From positions 1 to 64,000 of the forward strand of contig JAISNV010000044.1 of the NCBI GenBank assembly GCA_031276035.1: DNA of 64,000 nucleotides. Direction: 5' to 3'. Position 1 is the first letter of the stretch. Every line of letters begins with the position of its first letter. The translations under genes were made by a program, and so were the position numbers. The notes under the pieces are model-generated. The model had not been told where the DNA came from. It worked only from the letters and a program-made list of their open reading frames with translations, and did no database searches. Below, piece after piece: positions 18,719 to 27,115 of this stretch. Source of the stretch: Bacteroidales bacterium. Lineage in GTDB: Bacteria; Bacteroidota; Bacteroidia; Bacteroidales; BM520.

Positions 18719-19429
18719 ATGTTTAAACTTATGTTTCTTCAAATCTTATTACAAGTTCCCGTGTCGGCGGCAGATTCGCTTGACATGAGTATGCCTACTG
18801 AAATTAAAACTTCATTTTGGCAAATGTTTAATTACGGTGGTGTAATAATGTATCTTTTGTTATTGCTGTCGTTAATAGCCGTTTATATTTTTGTGGAACG
18901 TTTGATAATGGTTAATAAAGCAGCCAAAGACGACAAGGTTTTTATGACCAAGATAAGTGAAAGTATACGTGCCGGTAGAGTTGAGGAAGCAAAAACTTTA
19001 TGTAATTATACGAATACTCCGCTTTCAAGAATGATTGAAAAAGGTATTAACAGTCTTGGAAAACCTTTGCAGGATATAAAAACCGCAATTGAAAATACGG
19101 GCAGGCAAGAAGTTGCAAAACTTGAAAAAAATGTCCCCTTCCTTGCTACTATCTCCGGTGTTTCTCCGATGATAGGTTTTCTTGGAACAGTTGTAGGAAT
19201 GGTTAAAGCCTTCTACAATATGTCTATGGCAGGTAATAATCTTGATATTTCTATGCTTTCCGAAGGTATATATCAGGCTATGATCACAACTATCGGTGGT
19301 CTTATCGTCGGTATAATAGGATACATTCTTTACAATATAATTGTTACCAGAATTGAAAACGTTGTTACATTGCTCGAAGCAAAAACAACTGAGTTTATGG
19401 ATGTTCTTGACGAACCCGCTGATAAATAA
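18719..19429 (+). CDS. exbB: MotA/TolQ/ExbB proton channel protein
   Basis: This 236-residue inner-membrane protein should form the proton channel that energises TonB-dependent uptake or a Tol-like system. Three membrane spans are visible: about residues 38-60 (GGVIMYLLLLLSLIAVYIF), about 140-162 (LATISGVSPMIGFLGTVVGMV) and about 180-210 (MITTIGGLIVGIIGYILYNI). The family core with GFLGTVVGM is intact. The protein starts with an extra hydrophobic segment like a signal peptide (residues 1-18), common in Bacteroidota ExbB. It is followed at 7 nt by exbD and then by a TonB-like gene, a complete energiser unit. Confidence 0.9.
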   Translation: MFKLMFLQILLQVPVSAADSLDMSMPTEIKTSFWQMFNYGGVIMYLLLLLSLIAVYIFVERLIMVNKAAKDDKVFMTKISESIRAGRVEEAKTLCNYTNTPLSRMIEKGINSLGKPLQDIKTAIENTGRQEVAKLEKNVPFLATISGVSPMIGFLGTVVGMVKAFYNMSMAGNNLDISMLSEGIYQAMITTIGGLIVGIIGYILYNIIVTRIENVVTLLEAKTTEFMDVLDEPADK

Positions 19430-19436
19430 TTGAATT

Positions 19437-19853
19437 ATGGCAATCAGAACAAGAAATAAAATAAGGCTTGATTTTAACATGGCTTCAATGGCGGATCTGG
19501 TTTTCCTGCTGTTGATATTCTTTATGTTAACATCAACATTGGTGAGTCCGAATGCCGTAAAACTTTTACTGCCTACTTCCAACAGCAAAACAATGGCAAA
19601 GCCTGCTACTGTAACGGTTTATATAGACGATAAATATAATTATTATTTTGAGGATAAACTGATTTCTATTGATCAATTGGAAACCGGACTGAAAGAAAGG
19701 CTATATGGTGAAACGGATGCTTCTATTGTTTTACGTGCCGATAAAAGCGTTGAACTGCAGTACGTTGTTTCGGTTATTGACGCCGTTAATAATGTTAATG
19801 ATTATTATGGTGCAAAAAATAAAGTTATCTTGGCAACCCGCCCACCAAAATAG
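19437..19853 (+). CDS. exbD: ExbD/TolR family biopolymer transport protein
   Basis: This 138-residue protein has the ExbD plan: a short cytoplasmic tail (RNKIRLDFNMASMADLVFLLL), one membrane helix with the proton-relay Asp in SMADLVFLLLIFFML, and a periplasmic domain ending VILATRPPK. The domain includes the conserved VVLRADKSVELQYVVSVIDA-type segment. It works with ExbB to couple proton flow to the TonB-like partner encoded 9 nt downstream. Confidence 0.9.
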   Translation: MAIRTRNKIRLDFNMASMADLVFLLLIFFMLTSTLVSPNAVKLLLPTSNSKTMAKPATVTVYIDDKYNYYFEDKLISIDQLETGLKERLYGETDASIVLRADKSVELQYVVSVIDAVNNVNDYYGAKNKVILATRPPK

Positions 19854-19862
19854 GATTTAAAA

Positions 19863-20681
19863 ATGAAACTAAAAGATAAAGCATCTCTTACAGGTTTAAT
19901 AACTACTTTAGCGGTTCATATCGCAGTGATAGTAGTTTTATTGCTTATGGCATTTATTACCCCTTTGCCTTTACCGGGTGAGGAAGGTGTTGAGGTTATG
20001 CTCGGCTCTTCGAGTTCCGGCAGCGGAAGTGATTTGCTTTACGAAAAACCTAATGTTTTACCTGTTACTCCCAGCCGTCCGAGTTCTTCTCAACAGGAAT
20101 CTGTTTCTACTTCAAATTCCGATGAGGAAATTTATATGCCGGAAAAGACCGATAAAGTTGAGAAGACGGATAATGCCGATAATATAGACGAAAAGGAGAA
20201 TGTACAGCAAGAGCATAATCAGGTTGTAGAAAATAAGCCTGAAGTAGAACCCGAACCTACAGTAAACCCGAATGCTTTATACAGAGGTTCGTCGTCAAAT
20301 AATAATAACAATCAAAGCGGTTCAGTAGGAGATGGCAGTGCCGGGTCTATCTATGGTAATCCGAATTCAACCAATGAATCGGGACTGGGCGGCGCAGGCG
20401 GCGGAATATCTTTTAGCCTCGAAGGACGTAGTTCCGTACACCTTCCGAAACCAATTTACGATTCACAGGAGCAGGGCAGGATTGTGGTGGAAATTCATGT
20501 AAATAAAAAAGGAGATGTTATTAAGGCAGTTGCAGGTAAGGCAGGAACAACGATTTCCGACCAGAAACTTTGGGCTAAAACCGAAGCTGCAGCCTTGAAA
20601 ACCAAATTCTCACCTAACCCTAAAGCATCAGAAATACAAATAGGTACAATTACTTATAACTTCCGTAGAATGAATGAATAA
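19863..20681 (+). CDS. TonB-like energy transducer
   Basis: This 272-residue protein has one N-terminal membrane helix (residues 10-32, VHIAVIVVLLLMAFI) and a long periplasmic spacer rich in Pro, Glu, Asn and Ser (about 50-185). Its C-terminal domain (about 190-270) resembles TonB: VHLPKPIYDSQEQGRIVVEIHVNKKGDVIKA. The place of the gene after exbB and exbD supports a transducer role for an outer-membrane receptor or a Tol-like function. The C-terminal domain is weakly conserved, so TolA-like is an alternative. The last 8 nt overlap folC. Confidence 0.75.
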   Translation: MKLKDKASLTGLITTLAVHIAVIVVLLLMAFITPLPLPGEEGVEVMLGSSSSGSGSDLLYEKPNVLPVTPSRPSSSQQESVSTSNSDEEIYMPEKTDKVEKTDNADNIDEKENVQQEHNQVVENKPEVEPEPTVNPNALYRGSSSNNNNNQSGSVGDGSAGSIYGNPNSTNESGLGGAGGGISFSLEGRSSVHLPKPIYDSQEQGRIVVEIHVNKKGDVIKAVAGKAGTTISDQKLWAKTEAAALKTKFSPNPKASEIQIGTITYNFRRMNE

Positions 20682-21999
20682 GGATGATGTTCTAAACAGT
20701 GAATACAAGGAATGTCTAAACTTTCTGTATTCGCGTTTGCCTATGTATCAAAGAATAGGCAAAGCAGCATATAAAGCAAATCTAGACAATATTATTTCCC
20801 TTTGTAATTATCTCGGCAATCCGCAGGATAAACTTAAATTTATCCATATTGCCGGAACCAACGGAAAAACCTCCGTTTCACATTATATTGCTTCAATACT
20901 TGAGAAAGCCGGCTACAAAACCGGACTTTATACTTCGCCGCATCTTATCGACTTTCGCGAAAGAATATTAGTTAACAGCAAAATGATTGATAAAAGGTAT
21001 GTCTGTAAATTTGTTGATATGCACAAGGATTTTATTCTCGAATGTAAACCGTCTTTTTTTGAAATCACAGTTGCAATAGCTTTTCAATATTTTGTAGATG
21101 AAAATATTGATTGTGCCGTAATTGAAGTCGGGCTCGGCGGGAGACTTGATTCTACAAATATTATTAAACCACTGTTATCAATAATTACGAATATCGGTTT
21201 CGATCATATGGATTTCTTAGGTAATGATTTAAGATCAATCGCCGGAGAGAAAGCCGGAATTATTAAAGAAAATACTCCGGTAATTATAAGCGAAACACAG
21301 AATGAGATAAAGGATATTTTTATTGATAAGGCATTGGGTTTGCATTCTTCAATATATTTTGCCGATGAATTAATTGAGGTTCTTGATGAACAAAGCTCAT
21401 TGGATAATTTAAAAATTAGTTGCCGTTCTTATTTCAGTAATAGGCATTATGAAATAAACAGCAATCTTGTTGGGCATTATGAAGTAAAGAATATACGTGC
21501 TGTTATTTTAGCGACTGAGATTTTGAAAGATGAATTTAGAATTTCCGAAGAAGCCTTGAAAGCCGGATTTAAATCGACTGTTTTGCGCGGCAGATGGGAA
21601 GTTTTACATAAAAATCCGTTGGCAATTTGCGACACCGGTCATAATGCCGAAGGAATTAAAGAAGTTGTTGATTGCATAAAGCTGATTAAATACAATAAAT
21701 TGCATATTGTTTTTGGCGCCGTTGGCGATAAAAATCTTGATGAGATTGTAACACTTCTGCCTAAAGATGCCGAATACTATTTTTGTAAACCGTCGATACC
21801 TCGCGGAATGGATATAGAAATATTGAAAGCGAAATTTCAATCGGCAGGAATAACAGGTAAAAGTTTTCCGTCTTGTTATGATGCATATCAACAGGCACTG
21901 AAGAATGCCGGAGACGATGATCTTGTTTTTGTAGGAGGAAGTACTTTTGTTGTTGCCGATGTATTGGAAGCAATTGAAATCCGATTGAACATCCGATAA
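20674..21999 (+). CDS. folC: Bifunctional dihydrofolate synthase/folylpolyglutamate synthase
   Basis: This 441-residue cytosolic ligase adds glutamate to dihydropteroate and to folates using ATP. Mur-ligase family motifs are clear: the P-loop IAGTNGKTSVSHYIASIL (near residues 61-78), the FolC signature TGLYTSPHLIDFRERI, EVGLGGRLDSTN, GFDHMDFLG and the C-terminal CDTGHNAEGIKE. Length is standard. The ATG lies within the tonB-like gene with an 8-nt overlap, so it is part of the exbB operon by position although its function is unrelated. It converges on the LolA-like gene with only 32 nt between. Confidence 0.92.
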   Translation: MNKDDVLNSEYKECLNFLYSRLPMYQRIGKAAYKANLDNIISLCNYLGNPQDKLKFIHIAGTNGKTSVSHYIASILEKAGYKTGLYTSPHLIDFRERILVNSKMIDKRYVCKFVDMHKDFILECKPSFFEITVAIAFQYFVDENIDCAVIEVGLGGRLDSTNIIKPLLSIITNIGFDHMDFLGNDLRSIAGEKAGIIKENTPVIISETQNEIKDIFIDKALGLHSSIYFADELIEVLDEQSSLDNLKISCRSYFSNRHYEINSNLVGHYEVKNIRAVILATEILKDEFRISEEALKAGFKSTVLRGRWEVLHKNPLAICDTGHNAEGIKEVVDCIKLIKYNKLHIVFGAVGDKNLDEIVTLLPKDAEYYFCKPSIPRGMDIEILKAKFQSAGITGKSFPSCYDAYQQALKNAGDDDLVFVGGSTFVVADVLEAIEIRLNIR

Positions 22000-22031
22000 T
22001 TATCACGCCAACATATTATCATTCTAGTACA

Positions 22032-22652
22032 TTATCTCATATCAATAATAGTTGCTTCCGGAAAATTCTCCTCTTTAAATTCAAAAATGGTTTTATCCTT
22101 GTTCGTATTCGGAATGAATTTAGTTATTATATACTCATATTCAGTGTTGTTGCTGTCGATAACGCTTAAAGAACTTACATGATTTGTTTTATTATTTAAG
22201 GTTATTTGTAAGTTTATTAATAGATCGTCTTTTTTCGGCTTAAAATCTATTGTTACCATAGACTGGAAAGTTGAGGAAATGCTTATGTCGAAATGATCTT
22301 TATAATTAAAAATCAGTGAAAACGGATTGACTATATCTTCATCGTCTTCTTCATTGTTGAAAATCGTTACTTCATTAATATCACTATAAAAATTAATAGT
22401 TTCTTTTCCGTTATCAATCATAATCAAATTTTCAATTTGAAGATAAAAGTTAGCCGTATCAATAAATAATATTCCGTTCATATTATTTATTGATGCGGCT
22501 TCGTCATTTATTATCTCACAAGTAAAATGAATTTCAGTAATCTTGTTCTTTGAAATAAAATCGATAAAATTATCTATAGTTTTTTCTGCTGATTGTGCAA
22601 GAGAGATGTTGGAAACTAATACAACCAATAGTGCTACTATCAAACGTTTCAT
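22032..22652 (-). CDS. LolA-like periplasmic lipoprotein carrier
   Basis: This 206-residue protein has a signal peptide (MKRLIVALLVVLVSNISLAQ) and the LolA-type beta pattern: IHFTCEIINDEAASINNMNGILFIDTANFYLQI and MIDNGKETINFYSDINEVTI, which are family-style segments (the latter is usually DGKTLWxYD). In LolA the half-barrel carries outer-membrane lipoproteins across the periplasm. Sequence identity to classical LolA looks low, so the exact cargo is uncertain, but small LolA-like proteins of this size are common in Bacteroidota. A minus-strand TACTTTTG box lies at 22678-22685, about 26 nt upstream. Confidence 0.7.
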   Translation of the reverse strand: MKRLIVALLVVLVSNISLAQSAEKTIDNFIDFISKNKITEIHFTCEIINDEAASINNMNGILFIDTANFYLQIENLIMIDNGKETINFYSDINEVTIFNNEEDDEDIVNPFSLIFNYKDHFDISISSTFQSMVTIDFKPKKDDLLINLQITLNNKTNHVSSLSVIDSNNTEYEYIITKFIPNTNKDKTIFEFKEENFPEATIIDMR

Positions 22653-22677
22653 GTTGTTTTGCGTTAAAATTACTTTG

Positions 22678-22685
22678 CAAAAGTA
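22678..22685 (-). promoter_or_regulatory. Putative -7 box for the LolA-like gene
   Basis: On the minus strand this reads TACTTTTG, 26 nt upstream of the start codon at 22652. Confidence 0.5.
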
Positions 22686-22751
22686 ATTAACAAATTGATA
22701 ATTGCAAATTGGAGGTTGATGTTTTTTGTAATTTTTACAAATCTCTTGATT

Positions 22752-23153
22752 TTACCAAATTAGTAAGATATCAATAGCAATGAATGTTTGCAAATATACA
22801 TAAGGTGATATTGCATAACGGAAATCTTTGATTTTAATTAAAGTAAGAACAGTATATAAAATATTAAACCCGAAGAAAACAATACTGATAATCTTAGCGC
22901 CCGGATAGGCATTTATTAAGAAAAGACTTGCAAGTACGAAAAACATCTTATAGGAGAAACCTAAGATTGCAAGCAACGGGTTTGTTTTGATTAACTTTCG
23001 TTTTAAAGTTAATAATAGTAAAACAATAATTGCCGCAATCGAAAGCAGGACATCAATTATTAAGAATCCCGGTATTTCAAAATATGCCAATAAGCACGAC
23101 AATAAAAATATTATTATTGTTGCCAGTTCTATTATTTGATTTTTTGTAAACAT
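22752..23153 (-). CDS. Small integral membrane protein of unknown function
   Basis: This 133-residue protein consists almost entirely of hydrophobic segments. Four or five membrane helices are visible, near residues 8-24, 30-48, 66-84, 86-106 and 115-133. There are no conserved catalytic motifs and I do not recognise the family. Its neighbours are a LolA-like gene downstream and a divergent membrane protein at 23501. It could be an accessory membrane protein, but nothing in the sequence points to a role. Confidence 0.5.
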   Translation of the reverse strand: MFTKNQIIELATIIIFLLSCLLAYFEIPGFLIIDVLLSIAAIIVLLLLTLKRKLIKTNPLLAILGFSYKMFFVLASLFLINAYPGAKIISIVFFGFNILYTVLTLIKIKDFRYAISPYVYLQTFIAIDILLIW

Positions 23154-23463
23154 AATAAATATTGTTTAATACCGAATATGTTGTTTCTTTCATAAAAGAA
23201 TTTCTTAGAAAGAATTTACAAAAATACTTATTGCATTCAATCTGAAAATAATATTTATAATTATTAATTCAAAAATATCTAAATGTAATAAACACGTTTT
23301 TAGATTGATGTAAATTCTAAACCTGTTCCTGCTTAAAAATTAACTTAAAATATGTTAAAGCCGGAGCACTCCAACCTTAATGAATCTTAACAAACCATCA
23401 GTTTAGCGGTGTCCTATTAATTAATGCTTTCTGAATTAACTTTTCAACTATTATTAATTTCCG
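23154..23463. other. Intergenic region between divergent genes
   Basis: About 310 bp between two divergent small membrane-protein genes. No coding frame is supported. A weak GGAG-CA-CTCC palindrome lies near 23364-23373. Confidence 0.4.
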
Positions 23464-23471
23464 TATCTTTG
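23464..23471 (+). promoter_or_regulatory. Putative -7 box (TATCTTTG)
   Basis: TATCTTTG fits TAnnTTTG. A TTTT lies 19 nt upstream where a -33 TTTG would be. The box is 30 nt before the ATG at 23501. Confidence 0.55.
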
Positions 23472-23500
23472 CCAATTCTAAAATAAACAGCTGAAGTATT

Positions 23501-23992
23501 ATGGAGAAAATATTATTTGAAGAAAAGCAGTATTTTAGGCAATGGTGGCTTATTTTGCTGTTCGTGCTAATTGTGGGAATTTTCTTATACGGTATAGTTA
23601 AGCAAGTTATTCTCGGAATTCCTTTCGGAAATAATCCGATGCATAATTACGGATTAATTTTAGTAACAACTATTATGATTATTGTTTGTTTAGCGATATT
23701 CTTTATGAATCTTGAAACGAAAATAACCAACATTGGCATATACGTTAAGTTTTCTCCCCTTGTTTTAAATTATAAATTTTTCTCTTGGAATGATGTGGCT
23801 AAGTGGGAAATTATTAAATATCATCCTGTTCGTGATTACGGCGGTTGGGGAATTAGAGGAACAAAGAAAAACAGAGTATATAATGTCTTCGGAAAATACG
23901 GATTGTATTTAATATTTAAAAACGGAGATACAATGTTAGTTGGGACTAATGAACCTGATAAGTTAAAGAAACAGCTTGAAACTAAAAATTAA
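23501..23992 (+). CDS. Membrane protein with PH-like domain, unknown function
   Basis: This 163-residue protein has two N-terminal membrane helices (about residues 14-34 and 50-70). A beta-rich cytosolic part follows (about 72-160: ETKITNIGIYVKFSPLV, WNDVAKWEIIKYHPVRDYGGWGIR, LIFKNGDTMLVGTNEPDKL). The pattern of two helices followed by a bacterial PH-like module is common among uncharacterised Bacteroidota proteins. The gene ends 3 nt before the acyl-ACP thioesterase start, so the two are cotranscribed. A link to membrane lipid metabolism is possible but rests only on that neighbour. Confidence 0.65.
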   Translation: MEKILFEEKQYFRQWWLILLFVLIVGIFLYGIVKQVILGIPFGNNPMHNYGLILVTTIMIIVCLAIFFMNLETKITNIGIYVKFSPLVLNYKFFSWNDVAKWEIIKYHPVRDYGGWGIRGTKKNRVYNVFGKYGLYLIFKNGDTMLVGTNEPDKLKKQLETKN

Positions 23993-23995
23993 ATT

Positions 23996-24733
23996 ATGGG
24001 AAAGAAATTTGAAAAAAACTTTATAGTCAATTCATTTTTTGTTGATGAAAACAGAGAGCTTACCTTACCGAATCTGATGTGTTTTTTCCAGGAAATAGCT
24101 TGGGAACATGTTAATAACAACAATTGCGGATGGGATTTCCTTCAAGAATATAATGTTTTCTGGGCAGTAATAAGATTCAGATTGATTATCGACAGAATGC
24201 CGAGATGGAATGAGACAATTAGAGTTGTTACTTGGGGAAAACCTGTAGAACGGATTGTTCATCCTCGTGATTTTGAGGTTTTTGATGAAGAAGGAAATAG
24301 AATTATAATTGCAACATCATCATGGCTTATTCTTGATGTTAATACTTTCAAACCTCGCGAAGTACATTTTGAAGGTGAAGATGAGGTGAGAATAAACGAA
24401 CACGCAATTCAGGAAAGTATTCCGAGAACTCCGAAAATTGAAAACATTAATAGAAGTAGAGTAAGAGAAGTACTTTACTCCGATTTAGATATGAATCGCC
24501 ATGTAAATAATACACGCTATTTATTGTGGGTGTTGGATAATTTCTCTCAGGATTTTCATAAGAATTATAAGATGAAAGAATGTATTATCAATTTTGTTTC
24601 ACAGGCAATGTGGGGAATGGATTATTATATAGTTCAAGAAGAAATCGAACCGGGTAATTTCGTGTCTAACATTATTGCAAGCGACGGCGATAGAGAATTA
24701 TGTTCAGTACAAACGATCTGGGAAAGCAGATAA
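23996..24733 (+). CDS. Acyl-ACP thioesterase (FatA/FatB-like)
   Basis: This 245-residue protein has two hotdog folds in tandem, the plan of bacterial relatives of plant acyl-ACP thioesterases. The first hotdog (residues 1-120) holds the motif AVIRFRLIIDRMPRWNETIRVVTW. The second holds the active-site stretch SDLDMNRHVNNTRYLLW, with the Asn and His used by this family. It would release free fatty acid from acyl carrier protein in the cytosol. A membrane PH-like gene lies 3 nt upstream. A hotdog thioesterase and a cysteate synthase lie nearby on the other strand, which gives the locus a lipid theme. Confidence 0.87.
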   Translation: MGKKFEKNFIVNSFFVDENRELTLPNLMCFFQEIAWEHVNNNNCGWDFLQEYNVFWAVIRFRLIIDRMPRWNETIRVVTWGKPVERIVHPRDFEVFDEEGNRIIIATSSWLILDVNTFKPREVHFEGEDEVRINEHAIQESIPRTPKIENINRSRVREVLYSDLDMNRHVNNTRYLLWVLDNFSQDFHKNYKMKECIINFVSQAMWGMDYYIVQEEIEPGNFVSNIIASDGDRELCSVQTIWESR

Positions 24734-24808
24734 ATTTATAAAATATAGAATTAATTTACTGCATTTGAGCTTTGTTAGTTAACTTAAGTGTTCTTGACTC
24801 TTACATTT

Positions 24809-25174
24809 TTAATCTTTTCTGGTTTTAAACGACAGAATATGTATTGTTACGCCTATCGCTATTCCAATAAGTAAGATTTTCAACCATATTGCAGTTACAA
24901 AAAATATTGCCGAAATGCTTATTGTTATCCATAAAAGTGATATGGAGGTGATTTTGACTTTTAAGGGAATAGCTCTGTGTATTTGAAAATCTTTGATATA
25001 TTTTCCTAAATATTTGTGGTTTATTAACCAGTTATAGAGCCTATCGGAACTCTTTAAAAATAAAAAAGAAGATAAAAGCAAAAAGGGTGTCGTTGGCAGT
25101 ATTGGTAGAAAGATTCCCAAAATTCCGAGAACCAATGAAATACAGCCGATAATTATAAACAATATTTTAATCAT
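24809..25174 (-). CDS. YbaN family inner-membrane protein (DUF454)
   Basis: This 121-residue membrane protein carries the DUF454 signature GILGIFLPILPTTPFLLLSSFLFLKSS, followed by LYNWLINHKYLGKYIKDF. Two more helices lie near residues 75-110. Function is unknown for the family. The start overlaps the end of the thioesterase gene upstream by 8 nt, so the two are likely translated in series. Confidence 0.85.
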   Translation of the reverse strand: MIKILFIIIGCISLVLGILGIFLPILPTTPFLLLSSFLFLKSSDRLYNWLINHKYLGKYIKDFQIHRAIPLKVKITSISLLWITISISAIFFVTAIWLKILLIGIAIGVTIHILSFKTRKD

Positions 25175-25574
25175 TCAGTCCCTCGTAAGAAGAAATACAT
25201 TTTCTATATTCTTCCGGAATTTGTTTTGAAGTATAATCTTTATTAATTGCTACAATTACACTATGAGAAATAGTTTTTACTTCATCAGTATTGACGTCTA
25301 TTAAATGTTGCCTCATCTTCATGCTTTTATTACCTATTTCGTAAATTTCCGATTTGCAAATAATACTATCATGAATTTTAACCTGCTTTTTGAAATCAAT
25401 ATTAATATTAACCAGAACAAGGTCGAAATCTGTCCAGTTAATTTTTTTGCTGAGAACATCTTCGATATAATTTGTACGTGCATAATCGAATAGATTGCAT
25501 TGTGCGCCGTTGTTAACATGTCCGAAAGGATCAAGGTCGCTCATGCGTATTTGTATAGTAACAATATGTTTCAT
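25167..25574 (-). CDS. Hotdog-fold acyl-CoA thioesterase (4HBT family)
   Basis: This 135-residue single-hotdog protein has the 4-hydroxybenzoyl-CoA thioesterase-type active site IRMSDLDPFGHVNNGAQCNLFDYAR. The catalytic Asp is in SDLD and HVNN follows. It would hydrolyse acyl-CoA or acyl-ACP in the cytosol. Its first base overlaps the last base of the cysteate synthase stop, and its end overlaps the YbaN gene, so all three are a coupled unit. Confidence 0.85.
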   Translation of the reverse strand: MKHIVTIQIRMSDLDPFGHVNNGAQCNLFDYARTNYIEDVLSKKINWTDFDLVLVNINIDFKKQVKIHDSIICKSEIYEIGNKSMKMRQHLIDVNTDEVKTISHSVIVAINKDYTSKQIPEEYRKCISSYEGLND

Positions 25575-26860
25575 TAGAACAAATCCTCCACAACATTGAG
25601 TACATTATTTTCATCGGGATTCATTTCAAAAATATGATTCGGTTTCAGATAATGAAGTTCACGTGACTTTTTGAAGAGTTCTTCTCCGCCGCCTGTGATA
25701 TTCAACATTATAATTTTCGATTTATCTATTTTTCCTTCCTTAACGGTCTTAATTAAACTTGCTGTTGCAACTGCCGCAGCCGGATGAATATCCACACCTT
25801 CAAGTTTCTTAAACAATTCACCGGTTTCTCTTGCGTCTGCATTGCTGATTGCCAGAAATTCACCATTAGTATCTTTCATCGCATCAAACAATCCGCCGGT
25901 TATGCCATATGGCGGTTTACGGTTTGAAAGAACCTTTGCGTCTATTTCTTCAACTTGCTTTCTGGCTTCATGTTCACAAAATGATAATAATTCCCTTGAG
26001 TTTGCTTTCCATGCATCAACCATAGGAATGAACGGAATATTCTGCGAGAGTATCAGTTTCATTTTCTTATTAGAGAATCTGCCGTCGGAAATTAATCTTA
26101 GATTTGCTTCCCAAGCTGCAATTGCTCCGGTTCCGCTTCCTACAGCTTGAAAATAATAATCGGGAATTTCTCCGATGAAAGTAGTTGCCGAAAGCATGGT
26201 TGTAGCCATGCCGTCTCTGCGTGCAATGTTTTTTGCCCCGCCCTCCGGATAAAATTTACTTGATTTTATGGATATATTACCGAGATGAATAGCATCGAAA
26301 TAATCGCAACCGCTTTTAGAACAAATTAATTTCACACAATCATTCAACGGTTTGTCGAACCAAAGCGCATTCAAATTATCTTCAGGAACACAGAGAAGAA
26401 GCTGAATATTATTATCGGAACAAACCTTTGCAAAAGCCCTCGCAGTATTTCCGGCGGAAGCAACTACAAGAACGCCTTTCATTTCTTCAGTAATTCTTCC
26501 TCCGACAGAATATGCTTCGGTTTCTTTGAAAGAACATGTTGTCATGTTCGCTCCGATTTCAGGGAAATATCCGCTGAAAGTAATAAACAAATTATCCAAC
26601 TTAAGATATTCTGCTAATCCCGTACTTTTGTATGTTACTGGAGCGCTGGAGCCGTTAAGAGTGCGGGAAACCGGAAGCCAGTCGGCAAACTTGTAAATTC
26701 CGTAAGAATCATCTTTCGGGATCATTTGTTTTTTCTCGTAAACAGCTCTTATTAAAGAGGGTTTCTCTCCTTTAGGATCATCAAGAAGCCAGCCGGTATC
26801 TTCAAATTCACGACCGTTTGCTACGTTGATTAATTTGTATTTTGTTGGGTTAATTTGCAT
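25574..26860 (-). CDS. Cysteate synthase (PLP-dependent, threonine-synthase-like)
   Basis: This 428-residue enzyme is a fold-type II PLP protein. The substrate-binding loop SSAPVTYKSTGLA, the PLP-lysine stretch MTTCSFKETEAYSVGGR, the ASAGNTARAFAKV phosphate-binding/Asn loop and the GSGTGAIAAWEANLRL glycine-rich loop are all present. The overall pattern is the one I recall for Bacteroidota cysteate synthase rather than threonine synthase. That enzyme makes L-cysteate from O-phosphoserine and sulfite, the first step towards capnine-type sulfonolipids. The acyltransferase for the next step (an AONS-type enzyme) is not in the window. It leads a three-gene unit, and a minus-strand TATCTTTG box lies 17 nt upstream (26877-26884). 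Confidence 0.8.
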   Translation of the reverse strand: MQINPTKYKLINVANGREFEDTGWLLDDPKGEKPSLIRAVYEKKQMIPKDDSYGIYKFADWLPVSRTLNGSSAPVTYKSTGLAEYLKLDNLFITFSGYFPEIGANMTTCSFKETEAYSVGGRITEEMKGVLVVASAGNTARAFAKVCSDNNIQLLLCVPEDNLNALWFDKPLNDCVKLICSKSGCDYFDAIHLGNISIKSSKFYPEGGAKNIARRDGMATTMLSATTFIGEIPDYYFQAVGSGTGAIAAWEANLRLISDGRFSNKKMKLILSQNIPFIPMVDAWKANSRELLSFCEHEARKQVEEIDAKVLSNRKPPYGITGGLFDAMKDTNGEFLAISNADARETGELFKKLEGVDIHPAAAVATASLIKTVKEGKIDKSKIIMLNITGGGEELFKKSRELHYLKPNHIFEMNPDENNVLNVVEDLF

Positions 26861-26876
26861 AAAAATATTTTGATTG

Positions 26877-26884
26877 CAAAGATA
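26877..26884 (-). promoter_or_regulatory. Putative -7 box for the cysteate synthase operon
   Basis: On the minus strand this reads TATCTTTG, 17 nt upstream of the start codon at 26860. Confidence 0.5.
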
Positions 26885-26890
26885 GGAATT

Positions 26891-26918
26891 AGTTGAAAGT
26901 TAAAAGTTGAAAGTTGAA
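26891..26918. repeat. Heptanucleotide microsatellite (AGTTGAA x4)
   Basis: Four head-to-tail copies of AGTTGAA (the second is AGTTAAA) lie just upstream of the cysteate synthase promoter box. Seven-base repeats can slip without a reading-frame effect here because they are outside genes, but length changes could alter promoter strength. Confidence 0.8.
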
Positions 26919-27050
26919 AGTTTTTTGAGAAGCCTTTTGTTGTTTTGATGCTTGTTGTTAATTAGATGATAGTTATGTAATTCTGATAATTAGAATATCT
27001 TGTTTGAAAAATAACTACGTTGTTTTAGAAATTGGCCGGTCCGAAACTCA

Positions 27051-27089
27051 AATTGCCAATTGTCAATTGGCAATTAATTTTTATCTTTG
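27051..27089 (+). promoter_or_regulatory. 12-bp inverted repeat and -7 box upstream of the GT2 fusion gene
   Basis: AATTGCCAATTG (27051-27062) and CAATTGGCAATT (27064-27075) are perfect inverted arms with a 1-nt centre. TATCTTTG at 27082-27089 fits the TAnnTTTG -7 box. This places transcription start near 27096 and supports the ATG at 27116 as the real start of the downstream gene rather than an upstream TTG at 27032. Confidence 0.6.
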
Positions 27090-27115
27090 CAAATTACGCT
27101 GTAACCATTAAGATA

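Noticed and set aside
22000-22031. Terminator between folC and the LolA-like gene
   Set aside because: No stem of useful length is found in the 32-nt gap.
25574-26860. Threonine synthase
   Set aside because: The fold-type II PLP pattern is similar, but the N-terminus and loops fit the Bacteroidota cysteate synthase pattern better; an alignment would decide.
27032-27115. N-terminal extension of the GT2 fusion from TTG 27032
   Set aside because: It covers the inverted repeat and the -7 box, and the GT2 fold starts at ATG 27116.
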